Part shown: positions 1-5,630 of the stretch, piece by piece
Layout: every line of letters starts with the position of its first letter
How positions within the stretch are numbered: position 1 is the first letter of the stretch
Assembly (NCBI GenBank): GCA_020437045.1
Contig: JAGQWV010000080.1
Location: 1 to 6,778, forward strand
DNA length: 6,778 nucleotides
Source of the DNA: Saprospiraceae bacterium
GTDB taxonomy: Bacteria > Bacteroidota > Bacteroidia > Chitinophagales > Saprospiraceae
Direction of reading: 5' to 3'
Notes under the pieces: generated by a model
Databases searched by the model: none
What the model was told of the DNA's origin: nothing
Seen by the model: the letters and a program-made list of their open reading frames with translations, nothing else
Made by a program: the position numbers and the translations under genes

Positions 1-1246
1 CCATGGGACTGATCAGGCTAAAGTTCAAATCTGCTACCCAGGCATGAGTCACATTAAGATTGGTGATCCGGACATTGGTGATCTGGCCCGATGCAGGTAC
101 ATTGATGATGGACTCTACTCCCGTAGGATTATCATCAGGTATACCAAGATTTAAATTAGTGAGGGCATATTCGGTACCTTTGGCTGGACTAATAATGACG
201 GGGTTTTGATTGTACGAGGCCCGGCATAAAGGATCATTGGCAAAGCGAACCAATACACTGTAACTCCCGGGAGCCAAATTAGTAAATGTATTGCTCATCT
301 GCCAAGTATTACCATTAACGGAATATTCCAGTGTGCCACCAGTTGCATTGATCGTGATCGAGCCTATCTGATTATTACAATCGTTGGGATCCACCTTCGA
401 TACCGAATTAATGACCGGTGGATTGTTGCAGGGTACCAGACTATTGGTACTAACGGTGATATTATAGCCACAATTGACAGCTTCGGCATCAGATACCGGA
501 TTGACAAAATTGACGGTAGCAATTGTTTTCCAGGTCACGGCCGCATTTGTAGTCTGAGCTATCCCAAAGCCTACAAAGCCTTCCTGCCCTACATCACCAT
601 AATCATCGTCATAACTTTGTGCAAGCATGGCATGGCGATGCCCCCAGTTACTCGTCGCGTCCACATAAATCCACCCAAAAATCGCATCGTACGTAACAAT
701 TGTTGGAGAAACAGTCCCATCTGAATTGGCGTAAAGATTTTCGATACCACCGCCAAATTCCGTACAGCCGTTGGGATAGGCACCTGCAATTCTTCCCTCG
801 GGACAATTTGCCGGCATATTATCCGGATGACAGTGCTCGAATACATTATTATCTACATTATACTGAGCCCAATCCTGGGACACCTGATCAAGATTGGCTT
901 CAATTCCATTAAAGGGCAGGCCTTTCACGCCCCCCATTCCATAATTCACACCAGCTCTTGATGTCCGTTCGTCGTTCATAATATATAGAGCTTTCTGATC
1001 TATACTATAGCCATCCCAGGTCGTTTGATCCGGCAGATTCAGATTTTGAATGGCGTTGGCCCCCAGTCCCAGCTGGGTCTCTTCCTGTCTGCGAGCTGCA
1101 TTAAAGGTGTTTTCTATGGTTGTCACCGTAGACCAATCTTTAGCCACCATGACATTCGAATTCAGATCCTTGGGCTCATCAGCGGCCTGACCAAACAAGC
1201 ATACCGTACTGATTGCCAAAACGGTTAATAAGTATAATTTTTTCAT
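1..1246 (-). CDS. Secreted CAP/SCP-domain protein with SprB-type repeat and P-domain (C-terminus outside window)
   Basis: The gene starts at the ATG at 1246 and stays open for 415 codons to the window edge, so the C-terminus is missing. Residues 1 to about 20 form a signal peptide (MKK, a hydrophobic run, then LFGQ), implying export. Residues about 83-232 match the CAP (SCP/PR1, YkwD-like) fold: IMNDER with E93, LDQVSQDWAQY, FEHCH with H138, GIENL with E169, GHRHAML with H203 and a closing VGFGIA. These His and Glu residues correspond to the family's usual pocket. Three Cys (139, 148, 161) lie in an insertion between H138 and E169. Residues about 278-350 resemble a SprB repeat (GSITINATGGTLEYSVNG, NLAPGSYSVLV). 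From about 367 a proprotein-convertase P-domain begins (GIPDDNPTGVES, THAWVADLNFSLISP). Bacterial CAP proteins are often secreted, and their biochemical role is mostly unknown. A type IX secretion C-terminal domain is likely beyond the edge, but this is inference. The luxR-like gene lies 76 bp upstream on the same strand. Confidence 0.9.
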   Translation of the reverse strand, partial: MKKLYLLTVLAISTVCLFGQAADEPKDLNSNVMVAKDWSTVTTIENTFNAARRQEETQLGLGANAIQNLNLPDQTTWDGYSIDQKALYIMNDERTSRAGVNYGMGGVKGLPFNGIEANLDQVSQDWAQYNVDNNVFEHCHPDNMPANCPEGRIAGAYPNGCTEFGGGIENLYANSDGTVSPTIVTYDAIFGWIYVDATSNWGHRHAMLAQSYDDDYGDVGQEGFVGFGIAQTTNAAVTWKTIATVNFVNPVSDAEAVNCGYNITVSTNSLVPCNNPPVINSVSKVDPNDCNNQIGSITINATGGTLEYSVNGNTWQMSNTFTNLAPGSYSVLVRFANDPLCRASYNQNPVIISPAKGTEYALTNLNLGIPDDNPTGVESIINVPASGQITNVRITNLNVTHAWVADLNFSLISPM

Positions 1247-1307
1247 AGATGCTATGTTAAAAGGGAAATACCCGTGTAGGAACTAGCGCAACTCCCTTCG
1301 ATGATAT

Positions 1308-1319
1308 GATTTTAAAATC
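1308..1319. repeat. Perfect 12-bp palindrome GATTTTAAAATC after the luxR-like stop codon
   Basis: The sequence equals its own reverse complement over 12 bp. On the minus strand it begins 3 bases after the luxR-like stop codon and lies 62 bp upstream of the CAP gene start. Its T-run follows the stem-loop at 1321-1350 and could serve as the U-tract of a terminator. It could also be an operator or chance AT-rich sequence. Confidence 0.4.
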
Positions 1320-1320
1320 T

Positions 1321-1350
1321 ACCTACACCGCTGCACTCATGGGTGTAGGT
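1321..1350 (-). terminator. Stem-loop overlapping the luxR-like stop codon, possible intrinsic terminator
   Basis: On the minus strand ACCTACACC is followed by a 12-base loop and then GGTGTAGGT, a perfect 9-bp stem. The 3' arm contains the TAG stop codon of the luxR-like gene. The stem is followed by AGATTTT, a short T-run. This fits a weak rho-independent terminator built into the last codons. The T-run is short, so partial readthrough into the CAP gene is plausible. Confidence 0.45.
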
Positions 1351-1553
1351 TCGAAAGAAATCAATCCCAACTCGAAGCCTCGCCGCACGAGACCTGCGGA
1401 GTTCCTTACCGACAATTTTTCCAGGAGATTTTTTCGATGGGTCTTGGCTGTGTGGTTGCTTATGTACAACTTCTGAGCAATTTCGTCATTGGTATTTTCA
1501 TAAGCGATCAATTTGAGAACTTCCTTTTCGCGATTGGTGAGTGAGTTTGACAT
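1323..1553 (-). CDS. Stand-alone LuxR/GerE-type helix-turn-helix regulator
   Basis: This 76-residue protein is almost entirely a LuxR-family C-terminal DNA-binding domain. Residues 5-17 carry the signature LTNREKEVLKLIA. Residues 21-50 carry the helix-turn-helix (TNDEIAQKLYISNHTAKTHR, then KNLLEKLSV). There is no receiver, PAS or autoinducer domain, and no upstream extension in frame could add one. The length is close to Bacillus GerE (about 74 residues), which works as a lone domain. It presumably binds DNA as a dimer; its signal, if any, cannot be seen. It lies directly upstream of the CAP protein gene on the same strand (76-bp gap), so that gene or its own promoter is a natural target. A perfect dyad lies 54-76 bp upstream of the start codon. 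The start ATG at 1553 fits the domain boundary. The C-terminal tail (FEPTPMSAAV) has no recognised role. Confidence 0.88.
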   Translation of the reverse strand: MSNSLTNREKEVLKLIAYENTNDEIAQKLYISNHTAKTHRKNLLEKLSVRNSAGLVRRGFELGLISFEPTPMSAAV

Positions 1554-2000
1554 TTCTATTTTGGTTTTCGTAGAAAAATGGGTTATTTACGGGGTTCTTT
1601 AAATGTAGGAATAACTTATGTTTATTCCTGCTACCACTTCCCGAACAGCATTGATTCCTTTCCCAATGACTGGATTTATTTTGCGAATGACATTTCCGAC
1701 TTTTCAATAACCGGGCATAACCTACAGTTCTCTGCTGATAACACTACCCGGAAAATAAAATGTAGTATCCAATGATCTCATTTTTATTGAAATTCTGATT
1801 CAGCGCGTTGCACTACATCGACATTAAATTTGGATCAACGATGAGTATCAGCTACTGATCTCTATGCTCTGCAAGAAATACAGGCACTTTTTTAATTGGC
1901 AGATGAGAAGGCTGATGTCTGGTTTCTTTTAAGAGGACTGATTCTTCCGCAACGATTGTCTGTGACGAATCACCGACAGATCTTTTCACTCAAAAATCAT
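1554..2000. other. 447-bp gene-free region between the luxR-like and receiver-only genes
   Basis: No reading frame here has coding character or homology that I recognise. It holds the luxR-like promoter region and dyad at its left end. On the plus strand there is an exact -7 type box TAAATTTG at 1825-1832, and a hairpin (TCTGT at 1959-1963 with ACAGA at 1976-1980) followed by TCTTTT. Together these could bound a small plus-strand RNA of roughly 150 nt, but no well-spaced -33 element is present. The region may also simply be a long untranslated and terminator zone downstream of the receiver gene. Confidence 0.5.
1600..1629 (-). promoter_or_regulatory. Putative luxR-like gene promoter with overlapping dyad operator
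   Basis: On the minus strand TACATTTA (1607-1600) matches 5 of the 6 fixed positions of the Bacteroidota -7 consensus TAnnTTTG. It lies about 46 bp upstream of the luxR-like ATG. Abutting it is a perfect inverted repeat, AGGAATAA, 7-base spacer, TTATTCCT (1607-1629), in the region between the -7 and -33 positions. No convincing -33 TTG was found. The position suits an operator or activator site, possibly autoregulatory. The dyad is seen directly; its function is inference. Confidence 0.4.
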
Positions 2001-2363
2001 CTAAATAAAATCAATCTCTTGCAAAGCCCGGCACAATTGTGGTGATGAAAATGGCTTATAAAGAATCCCCGTTGCAGCTCCTGAATCATCAATAACCACC
2101 GGATGTAAGTCGGAATTTGCTAATCCTGTAATCACCAGTAGGTAACGGCTTTTCTTTTGCAATAAATTAAAGTCAAAGGAATCGATCCAGCCATCGAGTG
2201 CCTGAAGATTTGTAATAATCAAGTCTGGTATATAGCTCTCCAAATCCACAAAAGCACTAAAAAAATCCTCATAGATCCGGATATCAACAGCACCTAAAAT
2301 TTCGAGCTGATTTTTTAGCATCCAAGAAATCACCGGATTATCTTCTATGACCATAATCCGCAT
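2001..2363 (-). CDS. Receiver-only protein lacking the phosphoacceptor Asp (pseudo-receiver)
   Basis: With the ATG at 2363 the protein has 120 residues, the length of one CheY-like receiver domain with no output domain. The opening MRIMVIEDNP gives the acidic pair E7-D8. T79 (LLVITG) and K103 (ILYKPF) match the conserved Thr/Ser and Lys. The usual phosphoacceptor Asp is Asn at position 52 (PDLIITNLQALDGW, codon AAT). Conventional phosphotransfer from a kinase is therefore unlikely, and it may act as a constant or ligand-controlled partner. The frame opens further upstream to an ATG at 2441, which would add 26 residues. I prefer 2363 because receivers start right before the first beta strand and a -7-like box lies inside the extension. 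The neighbouring LytTR regulator and TPR kinase suggest a shared signalling pathway. A sequencing error at one base (GAT to AAT) cannot be excluded. Confidence 0.85.
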   Translation of the reverse strand: MRIMVIEDNPVISWMLKNQLEILGAVDIRIYEDFFSAFVDLESYIPDLIITNLQALDGWIDSFDFNLLQKKSRYLLVITGLANSDLHPVVIDDSGAATGILYKPFSSPQLCRALQEIDFI

Positions 2364-2398
2364 AGATATAAGTTTCACCCCAAAAAAATAAGTGATTT

Positions 2399-2406
2399 CA
2401 AATAGA
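2399..2406 (-). promoter_or_regulatory. Weak -7-like box upstream of the receiver-only gene
   Basis: On the minus strand TCTATTTG matches 5 of 6 fixed positions of TAnnTTTG. It sits 36 bp upstream of the preferred ATG at 2363. A TTA at 2426-2424 lies 17 bp further upstream, where a -33 TTG would be expected. It is weak, but it would place transcription start inside the alternative N-terminal extension. Confidence 0.25.
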
Positions 2407-2506
2407 TAATCTACTAATCCTCCTAACTGGTAGGAATTCATTGGTCAATGAACCGATATCTTTATTAAACAGTATGCGTAGATCGTCCTGAAAGAAGAAA
2501 TATTAC

Positions 2507-2608
2507 TCCAGCTGTTGATCATCCCAGGTAAGTTGTCGATATAGATGGATACTAATAGTCCCCAATATACGTACCTGGCTAAACTAAAAGATCCAGCTGT
2601 TTGCCATC
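2507..2608. repeat. Direct repeat flanking an inverted repeat, upstream of the LytTR regulator gene
   Basis: TCCAGCTGTT occurs at 2507-2516 and again at 2592-2601, an 85-bp offset. The similarity continues to 14 of 17 bases (2507-2523 and 2592-2608). Between the copies are CCAGGTA (2524-2530) and TACCTGG (2572-2578), a perfect 7-bp inverted repeat 41 bp apart. LytTR proteins usually bind paired short direct repeats, although the normal spacing is much shorter than here. They could be regulator sites; chance is not excluded. Confidence 0.35.
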
Positions 2609-2735
2609 AGTCGTCATGAAAAAATCGCTTGTATCCGTTTCATGTCGAAAGAGGTAACTGGTTAATTTCTATCTTAGACAACAGGCCCAATGATCAAAGC
2701 AAAAAATTGATTCAGAGAATTTATAAAAGTGATTC

Positions 2736-3455
2736 ATGAATACATTCCGGGTTATGATTGTGGAAGACGAACCACTCGTCGCTTTTGATCTTAAAATGCA
2801 GTTAGAGAAAACCGGACTTAGCATCACGCATGTCTTTGAATCCGGAGAAGAGATCCTTGAAGTATTAAAAAGTGAAGTGCCAGATCTCATCCTTATGGAT
2901 GTACAACTGCAGGGGTCACTGGATGGCATTGATACTGCCCATGAAATCAACCGGAAATATGATATCCCGATCTTATTCCTTACAGCCAATACCGACAAAG
3001 CTACTTTCGACCGGGCCAAGTTAACTTTTCCGCATGGATTTCTCTCCAAGCCCTTCCGGATCAAAGATGTACTCCATGCTATCGACCTTACGCTGGAATT
3101 AGAAAAAAGTGCTACCGAAAACACATCTTCTGAAAAATATCTTGCCGATCGTGTCTTTATCCGCACCAACGATTATCTGGAGAAAGTGATGTATAGTGAT
3201 ATCTTGTTTATTGAAGCCGATGGTGCATATGCCAAGATTGTGACAGAGGTAAAAACTTTTATTTTATCACAAACCTTAAAAAAAATACAATCAAAAATTC
3301 CTGCTCCTTACCTTATGAAGGTTCATCGTTCATTTGCAATCAACACTGAAAAAGTTGATAAGATATCCGATAGTTTCGTCCTTATCGGCAATCATAAAAT
3401 ACCGGTCAGCCGCACGTACCGGGATGCCCTTTTCAAAATTTTTAATATTTTCTAA
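2736..3455 (+). CDS. LytTR-family response regulator (REC-LytTR)
   Basis: The 239-residue protein is a standard cytoplasmic two-component response regulator and probable transcription factor. Residues 4-120 form the receiver, with the acidic pair E10-D11, phosphoacceptor D55 (DLILMDVQLQG), T83 (LFLTA) and K105 (LSKPF) all intact. Residues about 138-236 form a LytTR DNA-binding domain (VFIRTNDYLEKV, ILFIEADGAYAKIV, YLMKVHRSFAIN, IPVSRTYRD). The start at 2736 places the first beta strand (FRVMIVEDEP) at the normal position. It is convergent with the TPR histidine kinase, whose stop codon lies 49 bp beyond its own, and that kinase is the likely phosphodonor by proximity. The divergent receiver-only gene lies 372 bp upstream. 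In this phylum LytTR regulators of this type are commonly paired with HisKA_2 or HisKA_7 kinases. The target genes cannot be deduced here. Confidence 0.94.
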   Translation: MNTFRVMIVEDEPLVAFDLKMQLEKTGLSITHVFESGEEILEVLKSEVPDLILMDVQLQGSLDGIDTAHEINRKYDIPILFLTANTDKATFDRAKLTFPHGFLSKPFRIKDVLHAIDLTLELEKSATENTSSEKYLADRVFIRTNDYLEKVMYSDILFIEADGAYAKIVTEVKTFILSQTLKKIQSKIPAPYLMKVHRSFAINTEKVDKISDSFVLIGNHKIPVSRTYRDALFKIFNIF

Positions 3456-3504
3456 CCCGGTAAAAATAGCTTAATGAATGGCTGTCCAATCTGCTACCCC
3501 CTGT

Positions 3505-5361
3505 TCACGTTGGCATATTTTCCAATAATTGATATCGATCAAAAGTAATCCGGGTGGAATACCCCTTTGAAGTATCCGTGCTGATTTGTCCTTTGAGTTT
3601 CTTACTTAGTATAGCAATCAGATCTGTACCAAAGGAAGATCCCTCTTTCGCTCCATTAGATAATGTACCCTCCCCGTCGTCAACTACCACCAGAACCAAC
3701 TGATTGTGGTCATTTTGCCATAAACTGACCTTTATCGTTCCCTGATCTCTTCTTTTAAATGCATACTTAATAGAATTGGTAATCAGCTCGTTAACAATTA
3801 GCCCCAGCGGTATAGCCGTCTCCACATCGACAAATCCAATCCTAATATCACTGACTATATCGATGTACTTCTTTTCATCTGTAAAACTATCATGCAAGTG
3901 ATCACAGAGTACGGTAAGATATTGCCTCATATCCACACCAGTGACATTTTCGTGAGAGTACAATTGTTGATGAATAAAGGCCATCGATTGGACCCGGTTT
4001 CGCCCCTCCATAATGGCATTAGAGGCATTTTCATCTTTGATGTATTCCGATTGAAGATTTAATAAGCTGGATAGAATCTGTAAATTATTTTTAACCCGGT
4101 GATGAATCTCTCTTAAGAGAAAATCTTTTTCACGATTGCGTTGATCTAAAATTTCATTGGTTCTTTTTTTAACCAAATATCTCCGATATAACATAAAAGC
4201 CAGGATACAAACGGCCAGAATTAAGGTTATTCCATATATTCTCTCACTTTTTTGCCGGGCAATTAATGCATCCTTACGATCGGATTCATATTTCGATTGC
4301 ATTTCCTCCAAAGCCTTGTCCTGATCCTCGGTAAAAAGGCTGTCAGAAAACCTGGAATTGATTTCCATGTACTTATAGGCACTGTCATATTGCCCAAGAG
4401 CGGCATAAGACCTGGCCATATATTCGGGTAGCTCGGTCAGGAAAAAGACCTCTCCCGAAGCATAAACGACTTTAAGAGCATCTCTCAAAAGATCGATACA
4501 AGCCTGATATTGGCCAGTGGCCAGATATACCTGGCCGAGACCATTTTGAATGACCATCTTTTGCCGGCTATTTTGATCGCCACAATTTGCCAAGGCCTTT
4601 CTAAAATAAATCATGGCACTATCGTATTGATTGTATTCCATGTAAAAGGCACCTAGATCATTATAAGCCAAACCCATTATTTCAGAGACACCCGACTTTT
4701 CCGCCATCTCCATACCTCTTTCAAATGCATATTGAGCTTGGATGCTATCACCATCCAATCGGTAACCGTGCCCGGCAAAACTCCAGGAATCCCAGGCATT
4801 GGGATAATCAGCTACTTTCTCAAATAGAATACCTGCCTTCTCGCCATTCTCGGCGCTTTGTGCCATCTTATACGTGAAATGGAAAATCCGGGAGATTCGT
4901 AGATACCCCAGCGCAATACCCGCCTCATCCTGGAGGTCTTCCATTTTACCTAACCCCTGAAGACTATAGTCTAAAGCTGCTTTATAATCCCCCAGGCAAA
5001 ATGCCTCAAAAGCTTTTTGGTACAATACTTCGGCAAGTCCTCTTTCCACCGATAATCCCTCATAGATTTGTTCTGACACCCTATTCCAATAGGCAATAGA
5101 ATCACAGAGTCGCTTGTCATTAAATACTTTGCTCAACTCTAGCGCCAGATCTGCATTATCTATCTCCGTACCAGCGGAATTCTGCATGGCGTAATGAAGG
5201 AGTGCAATCGAACTATCGGCGTCCATCCATTTCAATTTCTCCACTGAATGAATGAGGTCTTCAGTACTGGAATACTGTCCATAGACAGTCCAACTAAATA
5301 CGCATAGGAGACAGCCTAAGAATTTGTTTTTTGGAAATGTCTGCAACCTCCAGTAAGACAT
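3505..5361 (-). CDS. TPR-repeat sensor histidine kinase, HisKA_2 type
   Basis: The ATG at 5361 gives 618 residues. Residues 1 to about 28 look like a signal peptide (KNKFLGCLLCVFSWTVYGQ). Residues about 100-340 hold several tetratricopeptide repeats, for example AYNDLGAFYMEYNQYDSAMIYFRKAL split at Y and QNGLGQVYLATGQYQACIDLL, expected in the periplasm. A likely coiled coil (about 345-375) leads to one membrane span (375-391, ITLILAVCILAFML). In the cytoplasm, REIHHRVKNNLQ at about 417-428 is the HisKA_2 dimerisation motif, with phosphoacceptor probably H421. The ATPase domain has its N-box (NELITNSIKYAF), the DxGxG motif at 561-565 (DDGEG) and a glycine motif (FGTDL). The protein appears intact. 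A frame extension to a GTG at 5382 is disfavoured because a -7 promoter box covers it. The neighbouring convergent LytTR regulator is its likely partner; the signal sensed by the TPRs is unknown. Confidence 0.92.
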   Translation of the reverse strand: MSYWRLQTFPKNKFLGCLLCVFSWTVYGQYSSTEDLIHSVEKLKWMDADSSIALLHYAMQNSAGTEIDNADLALELSKVFNDKRLCDSIAYWNRVSEQIYEGLSVERGLAEVLYQKAFEAFCLGDYKAALDYSLQGLGKMEDLQDEAGIALGYLRISRIFHFTYKMAQSAENGEKAGILFEKVADYPNAWDSWSFAGHGYRLDGDSIQAQYAFERGMEMAEKSGVSEIMGLAYNDLGAFYMEYNQYDSAMIYFRKALANCGDQNSRQKMVIQNGLGQVYLATGQYQACIDLLRDALKVVYASGEVFFLTELPEYMARSYAALGQYDSAYKYMEINSRFSDSLFTEDQDKALEEMQSKYESDRKDALIARQKSERIYGITLILAVCILAFMLYRRYLVKKRTNEILDQRNREKDFLLREIHHRVKNNLQILSSLLNLQSEYIKDENASNAIMEGRNRVQSMAFIHQQLYSHENVTGVDMRQYLTVLCDHLHDSFTDEKKYIDIVSDIRIGFVDVETAIPLGLIVNELITNSIKYAFKRRDQGTIKVSLWQNDHNQLVLVVVDDGEGTLSNGAKEGSSFGTDLIAILSKKLKGQISTDTSKGYSTRITFDRYQLLENMPT

Positions 5362-5381
5362 AAGTAGTGAATGAGTGCACA

Positions 5382-5389
5382 CAAAAGTA
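5382..5389 (-). promoter_or_regulatory. -7 promoter box of the TPR histidine kinase gene
   Basis: On the minus strand TACTTTTG is an exact match to the Bacteroidota -7 consensus TAnnTTTG. It lies 20 bp upstream of the ATG at 5361, giving a short leader of roughly 14 nt. No well-spaced -33 TTG is evident. It overlaps the alternative GTG start at 5382, arguing for the ATG. Confidence 0.5.
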
Positions 5390-5412
5390 CTGAAAGATAG
5401 GCAAACAGCGCT

Positions 5413-5437
5413 TATAGAGGTACCTATAAAGTCTATA
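5413..5437. promoter_or_regulatory. Cluster of TATAG/CTATA half-sites upstream of the kinase promoter
   Basis: TATAGA (5413-5418) and TCTATA (5432-5437) form a perfect 6-bp inverted repeat. A further CTATA lies between them at 5424-5428, so similar half-sites recur roughly every 10 bp. The centre contains the palindrome AGGTACCT (5418-5425). The cluster begins 24 bp upstream of the kinase -7 box, where an activator could bind. The sequence is AT-rich, so chance is a real alternative. Confidence 0.3.
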
Positions 5438-5573
5438 GCACTTTGTCACCGCCTCCCAATTGATATAGCTTTATATATCCTAATATTTCAGTTTTATGTA
5501 TCTCATCTTTGTGACTAATATATTTTTCTTCATTTTCCATCACAAATCATCGGACTCATAGGACACCGAAAGG

Positions 5574-5591
5574 TTGATAATTAATAATCAA
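5574..5591. promoter_or_regulatory. Near-perfect 18-bp palindrome upstream of the glycoside hydrolase gene
   Basis: TTGATAATTAATAATCAA pairs at 8 of 9 symmetric positions around the centre between 5582 and 5583. It ends 39 bp before the lipoprotein ATG. It overlaps the putative -33 element of that gene, which is a typical place for an operator. No regulator family can be assigned from the motif alone. Confidence 0.4.
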
Positions 5592-5603
5592 TTTGTAAAT
5601 TCA
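5574..5603 (+). promoter_or_regulatory. Weak candidate promoter of the lipoprotein glycoside hydrolase gene
   Basis: TTG at 5574-5576 is followed after 19 bp by TAAATTCA at 5596-5603. The spacing suits the Bacteroidota -33/-7 promoter, and the -7 element matches 4 of 6 fixed positions. It would give a leader of about 20 nt before the ATG at 5631. Confidence 0.3.
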
Positions 5604-5630
5604 AGTCGCTCAACACAACATTTGAATCAA

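Larger units (their letters stand above)
2364..2735. other. 372-bp divergent gene-free region between the receiver-only and LytTR regulator genes
   Basis: The two response-regulator genes are transcribed away from each other from this region, so it should hold both promoters. No exact TAnnTTTG box was found on the plus strand. The nearest is TATCTTAG at 2670-2677 (5 of 6 fixed positions), 58 bp upstream of the LytTR gene, without a good -33 partner. The middle of the region holds the direct and inverted repeats listed separately. No short gene is evident: the ATG at 2615 gives only 13 codons. Confidence 0.5.

Noticed and set aside
1199..1201. Cys16 of the CAP protein as a lipoprotein anchor
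   Set aside because: The residue before Cys is Val and the preceding sequence (ISTVC) does not fit a lipobox. A signal peptidase I site a few residues later fits better.
589..1228. Short open frames on both strands within the CAP gene region (589-846 minus, 700-912 plus, 1025-1228 plus)
   Set aside because: All overlap the long CAP frame, which shows clear domain motifs throughout. Their translations show no family motifs.
1498..1775. Short frames at 1498-1707 minus and 1578-1775 plus
   Set aside because: They overlap the luxR-like gene or its promoter dyad, have odd composition and show no recognisable motif.
2419..2424. AGGAGG on the minus strand resembling a Shine-Dalgarno site
   Set aside because: It is 56 bp from the preferred start and downstream of the alternative start, so it cannot serve either. 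Bacteroidota also rarely rely on such sites.
2364..2441. 26-residue N-terminal extension of the receiver-only protein from the ATG at 2441
   Set aside because: Receiver domains begin at the MRIMVIEDNP strand, and a -7-like box lies inside the extension. Kept only as a less likely alternative.
2669..3169. 166-codon minus-strand frame
   Set aside because: It is antisense to the REC-LytTR regulator, whose conserved residues are all in the plus frame. The minus translation is Ser/Arg-rich shadow sequence.
3456..3504. Bidirectional terminator between the convergent LytTR and kinase genes
   Set aside because: I found no stem longer than about three base pairs followed by a T-run on either strand.
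5362..5382. GTG start at 5382 for the histidine kinase
   Set aside because: An exact -7 promoter box covers 5382-5389, which would place the GTG before the transcript start. The ATG at 5361 gives a good signal peptide.
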